This document shows positions 7,553-17,395 of a stretch of DNA of 64,000 nucleotides, piece after piece. How positions within the stretch are numbered: position 1 is the stretch's first letter; every line of letters starts with the position of its first letter. The stretch covers positions 9,739,001-9,803,000 of the forward strand of contig OX291553.1 of assembly GCA_946406115.1 (NCBI GenBank), read 5' to 3'. The notes below the pieces were generated by a model, which was given only the letters and a program-made list of their open reading frames with translations, was not told the origin of the DNA and ran no database searches. The translations under genes and the position numbers were made by a program. This DNA is from Apoda limacodes (lineage: Eukaryota > Arthropoda > Insecta > Lepidoptera > Limacodidae).

Positions 7553-10086
7553 CTCTTATACCAGACTTTACGAATGCTATTTTATCAAAGTCTTTTAATA
7601 ATTCCAGTGTTATGTTAGTACATTTTAGCATTGCATCCCAGCTTAATCCTGGAAGGGTATAATATTGTACAGGGTCGAGTTCATATGTTTTAATACAAAT
7701 TTCTCTAAAGTTTTCAAAAATATCAGTGAGTAACATTACATCAGTTCTTAAGTATAGATTGGAATAGTCCAACATATTTTTACATTTAAATTGGACCCAA
7801 ACATTTTGAGCATGTTTATAATCATCATCTGAGACACTGGTATTACTTAAAGAGTTAAAGAAAGCGTCTTGATCTGGAAGAGTTGTAACTTTTAAGGATT
7901 CATAAGAATTAACAAATTCATAAGGAAAAACACCTTTCCTAATAAGTTTATTAAAATCATTTTCGTTTGGAAATTGTTTTCTTAATTCTATAAATTGATC
8001 TTTTTTTAGATTTTTAGCTAAACTATCTAAACTACTGGCCATGAATTTAAAGGAATCTAAAAACCGCAAATGTACTAAATGACCTCTTATATTAAGTTTT
8101 TTTGAGAATGAAATATATTTTTCCTTATTTTGCGGAATGATATCTATTTCTCCATCTTTAAAATTCAAAGCATGAACAATAAAATGAGCATCATAATTAC
8201 TTCGATTATGAAATAGAATGGGAATGAAAAAGGGAACACGATACTTTGAACTACATAATTCGTGAGCAACACCTCTAAAATTACCAGTATTCCAATCATA
8301 GTCTACTGTGATGTCATCACCCAATAGTCCTTCACAAATATAACATAATTGCGATTGTCTAATAGATTCCTTCTCTTCGTTAGTTAATGGAAGTGGACAT
8401 TTTTGAAAACAATTTATCCTATGTATATTGCTAATATCTTTGTAAATGCTTTCCATAAACATTTTTGCACAATTAGGCCCTGTGTATGTTCTGTATGTAG
8501 ACAGCTTATCATCATACGAACATTTTATATAGTATCCATAACTATAAACTTCATGTTCATGTATTGTTTTTGTATATGACTTCGATGGATCAGGGTCACA
8601 TGAGGTGACGGGTTTTAAAAGAGCTTCAAAGTCTGCATATATTACAAAAGGTAATTTTAATTTTCTTTGAAACTTATCAAAATAGATTTCATCATTATTT
8701 GTTTCCCGATTAAACCAATCTTTTCCTTTTTTATGAATTCCTGGTAATTCAGTAACAATATGAGCACAGTCATGTTTTTGGTGATTAATTAAATTAACTT
8801 TAGATTTTAAATATAGAAGGCAACCATCACAGATATGAATAGCATTATTTCGATTTGTTATTTGTTTACTAACCAAGCGTGATAAATTTTTTATAAAACA
8901 ATAATGACCATTTGAACCATTGTTTAAAAATAATAAGTTAATGTGTAATTCTTTACGACATTTTGTAAAATATAATGGTCCAACGATGGTATTACATTTT
9001 TTTTCTTTGTTAAATTCTAATCCGAAAACATTGATACTAATGTTATTCTGTTTTTCTACCTTGGGTATATCCGATAATTTGATTGGGAACTGTATATTAT
9101 TAAACTTTAGTCTATTTTGATTCCTCAAGTATGATGATACCCTTTCAGAACTTTTATTTACAGGATATAGTGCGGATAATAAAGCCCACTTAAAACATTG
9201 TTGATCGTTATTTTTTACATTTATGACTGCTTTTTTACGCTTAATATCTAAAGGTAATTCAATAAACGAAGACCCTCGTAAGGGATTGAACTTATTAACA
9301 TTCATTTCTAAGAACTGAATTTTTTTTAAAGTCCATCCACTATCTTTTGCTTCGAAATCACTCATTTTATTTTTAATGTCTTCGCTTAAAGTTTCTAAAT
9401 AATTTTCTAATTCGTCCCCTAAAGAAATAGTCCAATTTTTTGTTTGAAAATCGAAAGAATTTTTTAAATCTTTTGTTTCCTGTTCAAAATCTGCATGAAT
9501 AATAAAATTAACTTTAACAATAGTTAACTCTTTTAAACATTCCTGAATAAGAAATAGTATCGACTCTTTAATTGATGCTATGAATACTTCAGGAGTTTGT
9601 ATTTTAAGTGACTCATTAGCTTTAGGTGATACAATTCTATACGTTAAGACCCGAGACCCAAAAGCAACTGATATAACAGAGACATTATGTAAATTATGAT
9701 TATGAATAAGACATTTTTCTTTGTGTTCCTTAGATCGTAAGTGCTGAGCATAGAACCTTTGGCTAACCTGTAATTCACATATTTGACACATAACGTTCTG
9801 TCTATGTGTTGTATTGGCAGATGATGACGTCGATGCTTGTTGTAAATCTTCAACACTAATATCAGCTTGTCTCTTCAAACCTCGACCGACTTGAATTGAA
9901 GATTTTCTGTAGATATAACATGCTTATGTTAATATAAGAACACAAATATGTAACATAAAATTTAAATAAGTATAGTTAGAATGTATACCTGAATGTTTCC
10001 TCAACTTCTTTACAGATGTTAAACAGTGAAGTGTCATAATACGGATTTTCCAGAGCATTATCTTCATAATTCTCACACGCTCTCAT
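7485..10086 (-). pseudogene. POLB: Protein-primed family-B DNA polymerase, N-terminal and exonuclease part, spliced, truncated by deletion
   Basis: The polymerase would replicate the element from its protein-primed ends. Exon 2 begins at 9906 after a CTACAG acceptor. A donor (CAG/GTATAC) at 9988-9983 closes an upstream exon whose in-frame ATG is at 10086, giving an 82-nt intron that keeps frame. Exon 2 starts with a C2H2-like finger (CQICELQ...H...H...C region), then a long N-terminal domain, then the 3'-5' exonuclease motifs: Asp/Glu of Exo I in YADFEA (near 8631), Exo II in NYDAHF (near 8190) and Exo III in the YSNLYLRTDV segment (near 7750). After RGG (about 7545) the conserved order breaks off: motif A and most of motif B are missing, and the frame shifts into the C-terminal piece. 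This indicates an internal deletion plus frame change, so no active polymerase is expected. Confidence 0.88.
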
Positions 10087-10213
10087 TAGTTCTTTTTCTT
10101 CTTCTTCAAAAACATTTTGAAAAAAAACACTTTTAGTGACATGGTTGAAATAAACCAGTTTAGCTTTGCTTGTGAATGATGAATTAATAATAAATATAAT
10201 GTTCGATTTTTCT

Positions 10214-10221
10214 CTTATATA
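10214..10221 (-). promoter_or_regulatory. TATA-like box upstream of the polymerase gene
   Basis: The minus strand reads TATATAAG here, about 130 nt before the proposed polymerase ATG at 10086. A short upstream open frame starts at the ATG at 10142. The reading frame used by exon 1 is also open upstream back to about 10240, so an additional upstream coding exon is an alternative to a promoter here. Confidence 0.4.
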
Positions 10222-10315
10222 TACAAGTCGATAAGGTGATTACTATATTAGTTGATGGTTAATTAATAGTTGCTCGTTACTTATCAATTAGATACTCATA
10301 AAATTTTGTAAGGAT

Positions 10316-11099
10316 GGTTCTTATAAATTAATTTAGCTATTAGAGATTACTTTTTAAAAAAGTATTTTTTACAGTTATTGGTTTCTGCTATTTGCTTCGT
10401 GATATCAAATATGATACCCTTCGTTTGCTCATATTTTTCATCTTTTGTATCCGTAAAATATTTGATCCTCACTTCTGAGTGTTTCCAATGTTCATCTACT
10501 GGTACTTTTTTCAATTTTATGAGGTCATACACCTCAATTTTTATCAAATGTGTAGCATGAGCCCCATCATCATTATTAGTAGACAAGTATGTGACACCAG
10601 GGATACCATCTTTTGAAGATCTCGCCACTGTAGAGCTGAGTTTCTTTTTCTTCTGATTGGTCCCCTCAAAGAATGAGTCGATACTATTTCGACGAGACCG
10701 TTTGAGCTTTGTTGTTTCTAAGGCCTTCTCAGTTGATTGCTCATCATCCGATGTAGCGTAGTAGTAATGCTTGAACGTGTTTTCTTCCATTACGTTAAAT
10801 GTTGAATTCTGTAATAAAATAAGCCTATGCTTTAAAAACATATTTGTATAATAATTTGAATCAAAAATTTGCCTAAAGTGAAAACCTAAACAAAATTGGT
10901 TTAAGTAATAGACATTCAAACAAACACATAGTTTTTAGGGTCTGTAATATATATAATTAATATAGATAAAGAATTATAAAGCAAAAAAACACATACCTCC
11001 ATAGCTTTTTTTGAAGTAAATAGAACCAGCCTCAGTATCACACAGGATGAATTCAATCACTTGATGATAAATTGTAACTCGAATACTCTCGACTATCCT
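10316..11099 (-). repeat. Right terminal inverted repeat of the Polinton
   Basis: 10316-10873 mirrors 1-558. The TIR must extend beyond 10873 because the left copy is cut by the window start. Its outer limit is set tentatively at 11099. The outer part holds the first exon and intron of the TIR gene. Beyond about 11100 the sequence is AT-rich flank, then the G-rich minisatellite. Confidence 0.75.
10347..11002 (-). CDS. TIR-borne gene, right copy, probable two-exon gene of unknown function
   Basis: Exon 1 contains ATGGAG at 11002-10997 followed at once by a consensus donor (GTATGT). The 188-nt intron ends at 10809 with a pyrimidine-rich stretch and ACAG. Exon 2 (10808-10347) continues in frame to the second Met and the stop, giving a protein of about 155 residues. 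An unspliced frame beginning at 10919 is an alternative. The product is hydrophilic with a Tyr-rich acidic start, a Lys-rich middle and a beta-prone C-terminal half with KIEVYDL and IIFDITKQI blocks. No domain recognised. It is transcribed toward the polymerase gene on the same strand. Duplication in both TIRs keeps the two copies nearly identical. A role in terminus recognition, early regulation or host interaction can only be guessed. Confidence 0.65.
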
Positions 11100-11303
11100 A
11101 TATATATACGATTTATCTTACAAGTACAAATATAATTAAAAAGGTATTAGGAATGTCACCACAAACATCATTATCGCACTCACGACATTGTAATTAAATA
11201 AGAATAACTAATGAACGGAAAAATACGATAGACCCATTACGATAATGATATAAATACTTAACAAAACTACACAGAACCTACAGTGATGTCACGTGGTAGT
11301 TCT

Positions 11304-11600
11304 GGTCAAGCGTGAGTCGACGTATCCCAGACACAGGGGGTGGTTTTGAGAGTGGTCAAGCGCGAGTCGCCACACCCCAGACACAGGGGTGGTTTTGAGA
11401 GTGGTCAAGCGCGAGCCGTGCGGGGGCAGAAAAGTTAGGTTAGTTTAGGCGAGGGGTTGGGGTTGGAGGGTAGTGTGCCAGAACCAACGATGTATTGAGA
11501 GTGGTCAAGCGCGAGTCGTACAAAGCAGAAAAAAAGTTGGTGAGCTTTTTTTTAGGCGAGGGGTTGAGGTTGGGGGGAGGGTTGAGGGGAAGTGCGCCAG
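11304..11600. repeat. G-rich minisatellite next to the Polinton right end
   Basis: A GGTCAAGCG(C/T)GAG unit starts at 11304, 11354, 11403 and 11503, i.e. periods of about 50, 49 and 100 bp. The last two units are expanded with GGCGAGGGGTTG and CCAGAACCAACGA segments, each present twice. The tract is much more GC-rich than the flanks. Open frames here are by-products of the repeat. Confidence 0.85.
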
Positions 11601-11640
11601 AACCAACGAATCCCCTCTACTAGCAGATGTGAGTAACTGT

Positions 11641-12594
11641 ACAAAGCGCTCCTAAACTATAAAAAACAGCTATAGAAAATGATGCGTTATTTATAAGAGT
11701 TCCAACGATGGAACTATATATATAACTTCCAACTAACCTGATGAACGGGTAAAAGTGCCCAATTGTCACGAGCTTCAGTTCGGTGTGAAACTCCAAAAAC
11801 GTCCAAGGATTTGGAAAGAATTTTATTTATTAAAGGTGAGGTACTATAATAGATGTCAAAACAGCTGGTTATGATATACTACTTGTCTTTTGGATACCCA
11901 GACCTCCTAAACGAATGGGAAGAGTAGCTTGAAGCCAAGCAAGCATCATCAAAGCTTATATTTAAAATTGAAGTAAGTTTTTTTAGAGTCTAAGGTTTCT
12001 AGTAAAGTTGGATGATTCCAAAACGAACTTACGGAGAAAATATGTAAAATTGGAATACACATACAATGCCGAATAATGTATATAATATATATAAATAAGC
12101 CATTTTCGCGTTTATCTTTTATACATTTTCTGAAAAACAATCAAATTTAAGGTCTTTGTCTGCTATTAAATTTTGAAATGAATCTTCAAGATCAGGAAAT
12201 CCTAGAAGTGTTCTCTCCAACTATACCTGTAGCTACCAAAACTCAAATCACCCGTAACACCTTTTCGAAGTAAATGAAAAATGAATCGCGGCATCACCTA
12301 TGGAAAAGTCCATTCCCGTGAGAACTTTTGAGCGAGACAAAATAAAGGTATCCTCTTATACATCCCTCGAGTTATCCCTGTTAAATTAAGTTCCCCTAGT
12401 TGCTTCTTTTTGCTATTTAATGGATTGATAGAATCATGTTTTTTATATGGGAGCCCCCCTTAAATATTTGTTTTATTTAAATTTTATTATTTATTTTTAA
12501 AGTAAATATATAAATATAAAATGTGTCTACCGTTATCAATATCGAGCAGAAACGAGCAAAAAAATCACGTTTATTGCATGGGAGCCCCCTTAAA
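11641..12594. other. Non-coding AT-rich stretch
   Basis: No gene, RNA or clear repeat recognised. It contains a short palindrome, GTTCCAACGATGGAAC, at about 11699-11714. Confidence 0.4.
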
Positions 12595-12755
12595 TATTTA
12601 TTTTATTCTGTTTTTTATTATTTTTTGTTATAGCGGCAACAGAAATACATCTTTTGCGAAAATTTCACATACAGCCGGTGACAGACGGAGAGCGGAGTCT
12701 TTGTAATAGAGTCCCGTTTTTTACCCTTTGGGTACGGAAAAAAACTAAACCAATC
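12595..12755 (+). repeat. Interspersed repeat, 3' end (GGTACGGA-type family)
   Basis: The stretch shares TATAGCGGCAACAGAAATAC, then GACAGACGGA, GCGGAGTCTT, a GTCCCGTTTT-like block and CCTTTGGGTACGGA with copies at 43822-43900 (opposite strand) and 46795-46960. It is a dispersed family of a kind I associate with lepidopteran genomes; class unknown. Confidence 0.65.
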
Positions 12756-14150
12756 AAATCGTGGTAAGCCCGAAACATATAAACATTAAGAAAAATCTTT
12801 ATCTGTAAGAACTTTCTACGTCCCTTTAGCTACCCACGTATAAAAAAATCTGGTTAATTCGTTGCCCCGTTGCGACGAAAAGAAATTATGCCCCACGTAA
12901 GAAAATATCATACGTAAGAAGCTGATGAAGATGAAACTATCGATCAAGATAAAAAGTATTTAATGTCCTTCTCCGTCGCTCCATATAAATATCCTATTGC
13001 CAAACCCTGGTCAATCGGATACACAATTGTTGTGTCGCTAAACAGTAACAAAAAATAGTTAAGTATAGATTAAGTTCTTTTGTCTCAATAATAAACTTCA
13101 TTTCCTCAACATCAAAACACAGAACTTTCTTATAATCAGTTTTTGTACCCTTAACCCATCTCTGTCGTAAAAATCTTATACTTACTAGTATTTATGTTAA
13201 ATCTTTAACCTCAGTACCTGGTTTCACGGTCTTTTCATTAAAAACGTAGAACTCACGGATAAAGTTTCGGCTCTCTTAGTTCTTTAATTTTATAACAAAT
13301 GTTAATGCCAATTTCTTGCTTCTAACATATAGCCATCCTTAACATATAACATATGTCATAAAATCTCTTATTAATCAAGTAACTTTTCAGATTACTTGAT
13401 TAATCAGTGCGTGATTGAGTTGGTGGGTGCATGGTATTTCGCTGTTATATACGTAATATTGATTTATGTACGATCGTATTCACAGCTTTTAATCTATAAA
13501 AACTATAAAAAAAGCAATTTAAATTAACAAACAAACTCTATACACACTTTAAGTGTCTACCCTTTAATATCAACCAGTCTTGTCTGTTTCTTCATATAAT
13601 TCTAAACACGCAATTTAAGTCAATAAGTACAACTCGCTATTAACCGCGGCGCGCGGTTGATAATTCTTAGTTACCTAATTTAAGTTTTAACTAGAAAGGG
13701 GATCTGTACTCGACAAATGACCTGTCTAAGTACCCAACTAATTAAGTTTTGTTTACGTTATTCCCTTTTAACGGTTTTTAAAAAAAGATTCGAACTTAAA
13801 AATTGATTAATACATGACACAATGTTAACTACTTGTAATGACCACGCGTGCCGAAATGTAACGATTTTTGTTAAGAATTGTATTGAAAAACTTTAATCAA
13901 AGGAATAGAAGTAAATTTTAAAATATTAAATCTTGATTGCTAATGAATTATGCCTGTAACAATATTTTTCTATTCGTAATTTCCGTTTAAAGTTATGAAT
14001 TTTATAAATTATTAAAAAGCTCATTCATTCATCAAAGCTTGCGAAAGCAAACGAATTAAGTACCTTGATACCACACGTGCACTTCTTACAGTATTCTTAC
14101 ACTTGAACCTGCGCAGTAACACATTTTTAGTTGGTTAGTACTAGGGTTTC
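12756..14150. other. Non-coding stretch
   Basis: No gene seen. A small GC-rich hairpin (ACCGCG, 3-nt loop, CGCGGT) lies near 13643-13657. Confidence 0.4.
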
Positions 14151-14187
14151 TGATTTCTCGAACTATTTTCGTTATCGAGGCACGGGA

Positions 14188-14228
14188 ATTCTCGAGGCCA
14201 AACTCTCGAGTCTTCTCGAGTCTCGAGG
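14188..14228. repeat. Cluster of CTCGAG palindromes
   Basis: Four CTCGAG hexamers lie within about 40 bp, partly as inverted copies flanked by GCC/GGC, giving a cruciform-prone patch. Origin unknown. Confidence 0.5.
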
Positions 14229-14439
14229 CTTTCAAAGAAGAATTATAATTGGTAAAATAATCACGAAAGGAACATATTTTTAATACCCCCAACTGCACTT
14301 ACTACTTAAAAGAAACGAAACATAACACAATCTTCCAACACATAATAAACAAATCTTAATACTTAGAAGAACAAGGAACACTAAAAATCTGCGTGCGCCT
14401 TAATCATCTAGAAGCAAAAAACTTTAGTATGAAGCTATT

Positions 14440-14780
14440 CGTTCGTTCGTTCGTTTCAGCCGAAAGACGTCCACTACTGAACGTAAGCCCCTCCCCCATA
14501 TGTCCACAACGGCCAGTCCTGAGCCGCCCGCACCCATCCCCTTACTGCGGCTTTGACCAGAACGTCTGTCCACCTGGTTGGAGATGTCCTACGCTGCGTC
14601 TTCCGATCCGTGGTCGCCACTTGAGAACCTTTCTTCCCCATCGGTTATCGGTTCGAATAGGGATGTGGCCTGCCCATTGCCACTTCAGCTTGCTAACTGA
14701 TTGAGCTATGTCGGTAACCTTAGCTGACCATCAGGCGGACCGGAAGCTTGTTTGCCACCTTAGTGTATTAAAAAGTGAGG
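14440..14780 (+). repeat. LINE 3'-end remnant
   Basis: A GC-rich segment with the GACGTCCACTACTGAAC and GTCTGTCCACCTGG blocks typical of lepidopteran LINE 3' regions is followed at 14724-14776 by the ACCATCAGGCGGACC...CCACCTTAGTG tail that also ends the LINE at 17.4-19.0 kb. The frames are broken. Confidence 0.65.
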
Positions 14781-15689
14781 GTTATCTTGCCAGCGCACGT
14801 CCAAGTGCTGGAATGACCTCCCTCCTCCGATTCGTAATCCAGCTATTATAGTAAAGTTATTTTTTAGCGCAAGTTTAGCGCTTCTTTGCTGTCATTGCAA
14901 AATTAATAAGCACTTTGTATCTGTATAGGGGTAATAGAAATATTTTTCTTAAATCTTTATAGTTTTATTCTTATTTAATATAATATAAATATATAAATAT
15001 AATTTATTTTTATTATTAATTCTTACAATATATGAATGAGAATGTATGTTTTACCTACGCTATTCATCTTTTTTTTTTTACACTTTTTGTTATTTATAAA
15101 ATATACTTTATATGATACTCCTGTGTGATGTTCGTGGGATTTGTATAAATAGACTGATAATCAGTTTGTGAGTTTGAGGCTCACATAAATGCTGAGTCAA
15201 AGGCCATTTCATTGGTACGGAGGCATCCTCCATTTTTGTTTTTTCCTTTTTATGTTTAGTGATCTAAAATTTCAAATTTGTGTTTAAATAGTAAATTATT
15301 AATGTATGTTGTCTGTGTTTCAATGAATGAACGTTTTTCTTTCTTTCTAAAAAAATAAATAAATAGTTCGTTCACGTAGAATTCAGTTATTTCTGCTTAG
15401 TAGTAGCCGATGTCCTTTTTTGTCCCTTAAAGCGTGTGCCAAATTACAGCTCAATTGGATGCTCCTTTGTGACGTTACTGCTTCACCGGGCTTTTGAGGC
15501 GAGACTCGGAAGGAGGTTCCCAAATAAACAAACTTAATTATAATATTACAAGGTACATGGAATCTCTTAAAAATATTTTTATAAAAGAGTTTATTATGTA
15601 AAAGAGTGACACACACACACAAATACTTACATTTATTATTAGTTAATCATGGATTATGTACATAGGTTATTAAGTACATAAATAAAAGT
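14781..15689. other. Non-coding stretch with degraded repeats
   Basis: No gene seen. 15370-15500 resembles internal parts of the dispersed repeat at 31.2-31.6 kb (the AATTACAGCTCAATTGGATGCTCC region). A CA/TG run lies at about 15609. Confidence 0.35.
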
Positions 15690-15880
15690 AACTCTGTCTA
15701 TCTATCTGTCTGTTACCGCTTCACGCGCGTTAACAGCGGAAGCGATTTGGATGAGATTTATTATGGAGATAGTTTGTGTCCCGGGAAGGACATGGAATAG
15801 TTTTTATCCCGTATAATTCGAAAGTTCCTGTGGGCACAACTATAACCGAAGTTAAACGAACTGTATCTAGCTATTGCTTG
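15690..15880 (-). repeat. Inverted copy of the CTAGCTTTTGCC dispersed repeat
   Basis: The blocks TTTGGATGAGATTTATTATGG, GTGTCCCGGGAAGGACATGG and a TTTTTATCCCG-like stretch are the reverse complement of the pattern in the copies at 30.85-31.97 kb. Confidence 0.55.
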
Positions 15881-16364
15881 CTATAGATAGTTAATTAAGT
15901 GTAATTAAGGAGTTGACGTGAGAATCCTATGTCGATAAACAAATTTGGGGCGGGTGGAGCCGCTGGCAAAAGCTAGCATACTAAACATAAGAAATAAACA
16001 GGGAAAAACTTTTTGCAGTCACACATTCCTACGTGCGCACACAAAAGCAAGTAAAGTTATTGACCCTATTTACTTAATACGTATTGTAAAATTTGTTTTA
16101 CGCCGTACTGTTGCGGTCGATGGCATCATTAAAATCGCCTATTTTTATCACTTCAAAGTTAAACCTTTCAATTAAAAAGAAACCAAATACTTTGATATAA
16201 AATCTTTAGAAGTTTTTTTAGTTTACACAATCTATTATTTTAATTTCTCGTGGAATAAATCATATTAAAGCAATAAAAAACTACGATTTTCTTTTACAAT
16301 TATTTGAATAAAACGATGTTTTTTAATGCATTCAAATGCTAAAATGAGTTTGTAATTAGATTCT

Positions 16365-16510
16365 TTCACCTTGTGTCCTGAGGGGCGGAGGTTCGAGCCC
16401 AGTGTGTGCCAATGAATTTTATTCTTAATTTCTCAAGTACGTTGAATATTCAGTCTACTGGCTTTTCAGTGAAGGAAATCAGCGAAAGGAAACTACCTAC
16501 ACCAAAAAAA
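16365..16510 (-). repeat. Dispersed repeat, inverted relative to the copy at 26.44 kb
   Basis: GTGTCCTGAGGGGCGGAGGTT followed by CCAATGA, TTTCTCAAGTAC and a CTGGCTTTT-like block mirrors 26590-26700. It has a box-B-like GGTTCGAGCCC, but no full tRNA fold was found. Confidence 0.5.
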
Positions 16511-16849
16511 AACACATTTAAAGTCGTGGCACATCTAGATTCGAGCATCATAATTGTCTCTGTAGGGTGTTAGTTTATCGTTTGGGGCATCATGGCCTAC
16601 ATCGTTGCCACAGTCTTGCCGTCAACGTTACGGCTACCTAAGAGCAGAACTGTATGTTATGTGACCATGGCAGAAGATCGATGGGATACCGTTGATTACA
16701 AGGAGTCACGGAAGGCCGCTGGTGTGAGATGCAACTTGTGTTGACACCCTAGCTCACAGTTGCCTGATTAATGAATAAGGATTTTGGTTAGACAGCCAAT
16801 TAAATCTTTCGAAAAAAAATTAGAAAACTTCTTTATCTTTAAGGGTAAA

Positions 16850-17395
16850 AAGGATCCCCTATAGGATTACTTTGGTGTACGTCTCTTTGCCTGTCTGTCT
16901 TTCTGTCAAAATACTTTTTCTTAGGAAAACGTGAATGTATCAAGTTGAAATTAATATCAAATACTAAGGTCTACGGTCCATTGCAGCTTTAAAAGAGCTT
17001 CTCAGTTAACGCAATAAAAAAAACGGCCGTAATACCGTCAATTTTATGGCATATTTTGGAATTTACAAAAAAAATTAACATCTATTGCTGCCCTAGAATC
17101 ATGAAATTTGGCACAAAGAAAGTTTTACATCACAAATATAGGAAAAAGTCCGACATTTGTTTATTTGCAGTTATAACACATGAAAAAAAAAGTTTATCAG
17201 TGTATCTGTCAAGATCCTTTTACTTAAGAACGCGTGGAAGTATCAAGTTGAAATTAATATCAAATAATAAAATCTACAGTCACTTAAAGTTAGAAAAATA
17301 ATCAAGCTTCTAATCCATTGCAAAAAAAATATGCTCAAATTAAGTAATTTTTATCACACATTGTGACACAAATACATTAAAATCATTCACTCAAG
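16850..17395 (+). repeat. Older dispersed repeat, internally duplicated, split by a LINE
   Basis: The segment around GTATCAAGTTGAAATTAAT occurs at about 16938 and 17231, a spacing of roughly 295 bp. The CTAGAAT..TGAAATTTGGCA block at 17091 recurs at 19012, on the other side of the LINE. The LINE therefore landed in this older repeat. Confidence 0.6.

Larger units (their letters stand above)
1..11099 (-). mobile_element. Polinton/Maverick virus-like DNA transposon, left end cut by window
   Basis: The element is recognised by its gene set: protein-primed family-B DNA polymerase, retroviral-type integrase with chromodomain, packaging ATPase, adenain-like cysteine protease, and major and minor capsid proteins, all between long inverted repeats. 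All core genes lie on the minus strand. The left terminus lies before base 1. The right terminus is not proven: a plausible end is near 11099, where the minus strand begins with AGG, in line with the AG termini known for this family, but the 6-bp target duplication cannot be checked without the left flank. Polymerase and integrase are interrupted, whereas capsid, protease and ATPase frames are open, so this copy is probably non-autonomous but young. Confidence 0.93.

Noticed and set aside
8920..9120. Plus-strand 66-codon frame inside the polymerase gene
   Set aside because: Antisense shadow of the conserved polymerase frame.
11473..11655. 60-codon frame in the minisatellite
   Set aside because: Composition follows the G-rich repeat; no domain.
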